Both the position numbers and the translations under genes were made by a program. DNA of 11,622 nt. Source: Candidatus Woesearchaeota archaeon. GTDB taxonomy: Archaea; Nanobdellota; Nanobdellia; Woesearchaeales; GW2011-AR15. The DNA lies in contig JAMPXQ010000029.1 of the NCBI GenBank assembly GCA_023701075.1, forward strand, positions 1-11,622, written 5' to 3'. Positions 9,985 to 11,622 of this stretch are shown piece after piece; the first letter of the stretch is position 1; every line of letters starts with the position of its first letter. The notes beneath the pieces are model-generated. The model saw only the letters and a list, made by a program, of their open reading frames with translations. It was not told the DNA's origin and did not search any database.

Positions 9985-11622
9985 TCAGATCAGGCTTTTT
10001 GCGTGCCTCTTTCTCACTTCCTGCATGAACCAATTCTCCCATTCCATATATATCCTCTTATGGTCAAGCTTCCCTGTCTTCTTCTTCACTTTCTCATAGA
10101 ACAGGTGGAACATGTCGTTACAAAGAATGACGAACTGAGCCTCCAGCATATCATTATCCTTGAGCTCCACAGCTTTCTTCATCAATGTCTCCTTATATTG
10201 CGCCCTACATAGGATGTCTTGCCAGACCATGTCCCAGTTCCCTGAGAAATCTGAAATCTTCCCTGCAATCTCTTTCAAGACTTCTGATTCGCCGTTTATC
10301 AGATCATCTGTAGGCATGAGCTCATCTTTCTTTGCGTCATATTTCATAAGGTCTATGAACCCTTTCTCAGCCATAGGATCGTTCTCCCAATGCTTCTGAA
10401 CTTCAGTTATCTGGGTGACTCTCCTATATTTATGGAGGCCGTCTGCTGATTTTATCGGAGCTGCAATTATTATAATGTCTGTGGCCTTGAAACTTGTCTT
10501 TGGGACGCCGATATCATTCACCACCCTATCATATAATCCATATGGTGAATCTGCGTGGATAGTCCCAGCCACGACGTTTGCTGATGCACCTACCCTCATG
10601 GCCTCATATAGAGAGACAGCTTCCTTGCTCCTCACTTCTCCTACTACAAGAGCGGAATCTCCAAGCCTCAAGGTAGCCCTGATACCGATTGTCGCGTCAA
10701 CCTCGCTTCCTGTCTGCGTCAAGGAAGATGCAACTTTCATGGACTGGAGGTTGAAACCCAGGTCCCTCAACTGAGGCACCGGCAATTCCAATGTATCTTC
10801 TATAGTTATTATCCTATATCTTCTCATTATCTCAACCAGCAATGCTGAGAGGAAGGAAGATTTTCCGCTGCTCCTTGTACCACAGACCATCATCGTCCTT
10901 GTTCCATCCACAAGGAAACTGAGAAGGCCTCCTGCCATAGGGTTTATCATACGGTATTTCATGAAAAGCGGAAGCGTCCATGGCTTGTCCCTATGCCTCC
11001 TGAATGAGAATGCAAGACCTGTCGGATTGAGAGGCTTATTTATAGATGAGACCCTTGTCGAGGCTCCCGGAAGCTCAAGCTCTGTATCCAATATCGGATT
11101 GGCTTCATCCAACGGACGGCCTGAGATCATCCTGAGCTTTGACGCCCAGCTCTCAGCTTCCTGGGGTGTTGGGATTATGTTCGTCACACAATCATCGTAC
11201 TTCCCATGCACAATAAAAATAGGGATCTTCCCCATCGGACTGTTTATAGATATATCCTGCACCTCGTCATCCTGGAGCAGCACCTCGATCAGGCCAAAAC
11301 CTACAGTATATCTGACAAGGATCCTTGCCAAAACTTCGATGTCCTTCTCCCTTAATGGGATCTTCCTATAACGCGCCAATTCCTCTAGGAGATCCTTCCC
11401 AACATTCATGAAGACATCTCTCATCCTTCTTGGATCTATGAAATCTGATTTCTGAGGCTTATGCTCAGCCATTATGTTCCTTGCAGTATCCAATAGCTCA
11501 TATTTCTCCTCATCCAGCTTGAATTCAGGAGGCATCAGATGATAGAGCGTCTGGACAGTATCAGGCATCCTGAAGACTGTGACCTCTGCATCATCACCTA
11601 TGCTGAAACTATCTATCTCTTC
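9985..11622 (-). CDS. Type IV pilus/secretion ATPase, GspE/FlaI-like (5' end beyond window)
   Basis: At least 545 residues are visible; the frame remains open through the right edge (18 codons beyond the ATG at 11568, with pilus-ATPase-like sequence), so the true start is outside. The N-terminal domain contains YTVGFGLIEVLLQDDEVQDI and SINSPMG, which are typical of this archaeal family. The ATPase core has a Walker A GTRSSGKSS (nt about 10855-10881), an Asp box IITIEDTLELP, a Walker B GDSALVVGEVRS (about 10627-10662) and a His box AGTIHADSPYG. It powers assembly or secretion through type IV pilus-like machines with a GspF-type platform. An extended C-terminal helical region follows, as in DPANN homologues. 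The gene converges on the pilin-like operon with a 10-bp gap, so the filament proteins and motor are neighbours but separately transcribed. Confidence 0.92.
   Translation of the reverse strand, partial: EEIDSFSIGDDAEVTVFRMPDTVQTLYHLMPPEFKLDEEKYELLDTARNIMAEHKPQKSDFIDPRRMRDVFMNVGKDLLEELARYRKIPLREKDIEVLARILVRYTVGFGLIEVLLQDDEVQDISINSPMGKIPIFIVHGKYDDCVTNIIPTPQEAESWASKLRMISGRPLDEANPILDTELELPGASTRVSSINKPLNPTGLAFSFRRHRDKPWTLPLFMKYRMINPMAGGLLSFLVDGTRTMMVCGTRSSGKSSFLSALLVEIMRRYRIITIEDTLELPVPQLRDLGFNLQSMKVASSLTQTGSEVDATIGIRATLRLGDSALVVGEVRSKEAVSLYEAMRVGASANVVAGTIHADSPYGLYDRVVNDIGVPKTSFKATDIIIIAAPIKSADGLHKYRRVTQITEVQKHWENDPMAEKGFIDLMKYDAKKDELMPTDDLINGESEVLKEIAGKISDFSGNWDMVWQDILCRAQYKETLMKKAVELKDNDMLEAQFVILCNDMFHLFYEKVKKKTGKLDHKRIYMEWENWFMQEVRKRHAKSLI

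Overview
The window looks like chromosomal DNA from an archaeon, most likely a DPANN-type lineage (Woesearchaeota/Pacearchaeota-like). The support is a 56-aa Sec61-beta subunit, class III (type IV pilin-like) signal peptides with the K/R-G-Q-x-S-x-E-F motif, an archaeal type IV pilus/secretion ATPase, membrane-anchored winged-helix regulation and TATA-box promoters placed for leaderless transcripts. The lineage is an inference from protein style. No rRNA, tRNA, CRISPR array, insertion sequence or phage gene was seen.

Layout. (1) 1-340: the C-terminal end of a membrane protein resembling a GspF/TadC-type pilus assembly platform, cut by the left edge. (2) 442-3191: a divergent pair. Leftward is a membrane-anchored winged-helix regulator. 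Rightward is a large secreted coiled-coil protein with a very acidic Ser/Asp/Glu tail, followed by a small lipoprotein. The 265-bp A/T-rich region between them carries the promoters and candidate operators. (3) 3244-6947: four leftward genes: a DEDDy exonuclease (YprB-like), a UPF0489 protein with arginase-like metal motifs, a Nudix hydrolase and a YgiQ-type radical SAM protein (the last two overlap). (4) 7051-8154: a leftward pair, a CDP-alcohol phosphatidyltransferase fused to a DUF192 domain and a 58-aa PLDc_N-like membrane protein. (5) 8207-9974: rightward Sec61-beta, then a tightly overlapping cluster of three pilin-like proteins and a stand-alone DUF192 protein. (6) 9985-11622: a leftward, convergent type IV pilus/secretion ATPase, cut by the right edge.

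Expression logic. Six start codons that open a transcript have a TATA-like element centred about 25-28 bp upstream and no Shine-Dalgarno sequence, so leaderless mRNAs are expected. Several operon-internal genes have a good Shine-Dalgarno instead. One TTTAAA box lies almost exactly midway between the divergent starts of the phosphatidyltransferase-DUF192 gene and Sec61-beta and may serve both.

Most interesting points: the CDP-alcohol phosphatidyltransferase-DUF192 fusion with a second DUF192 protein under 2 kb away; a pilin whose class III signal lies upstream of any ATG/GTG/TTG codon, with a Shine-Dalgarno pointing at an ATC codon; the regulator/acidic surface protein/lipoprotein module; and the arginase-like UPF0489 protein.
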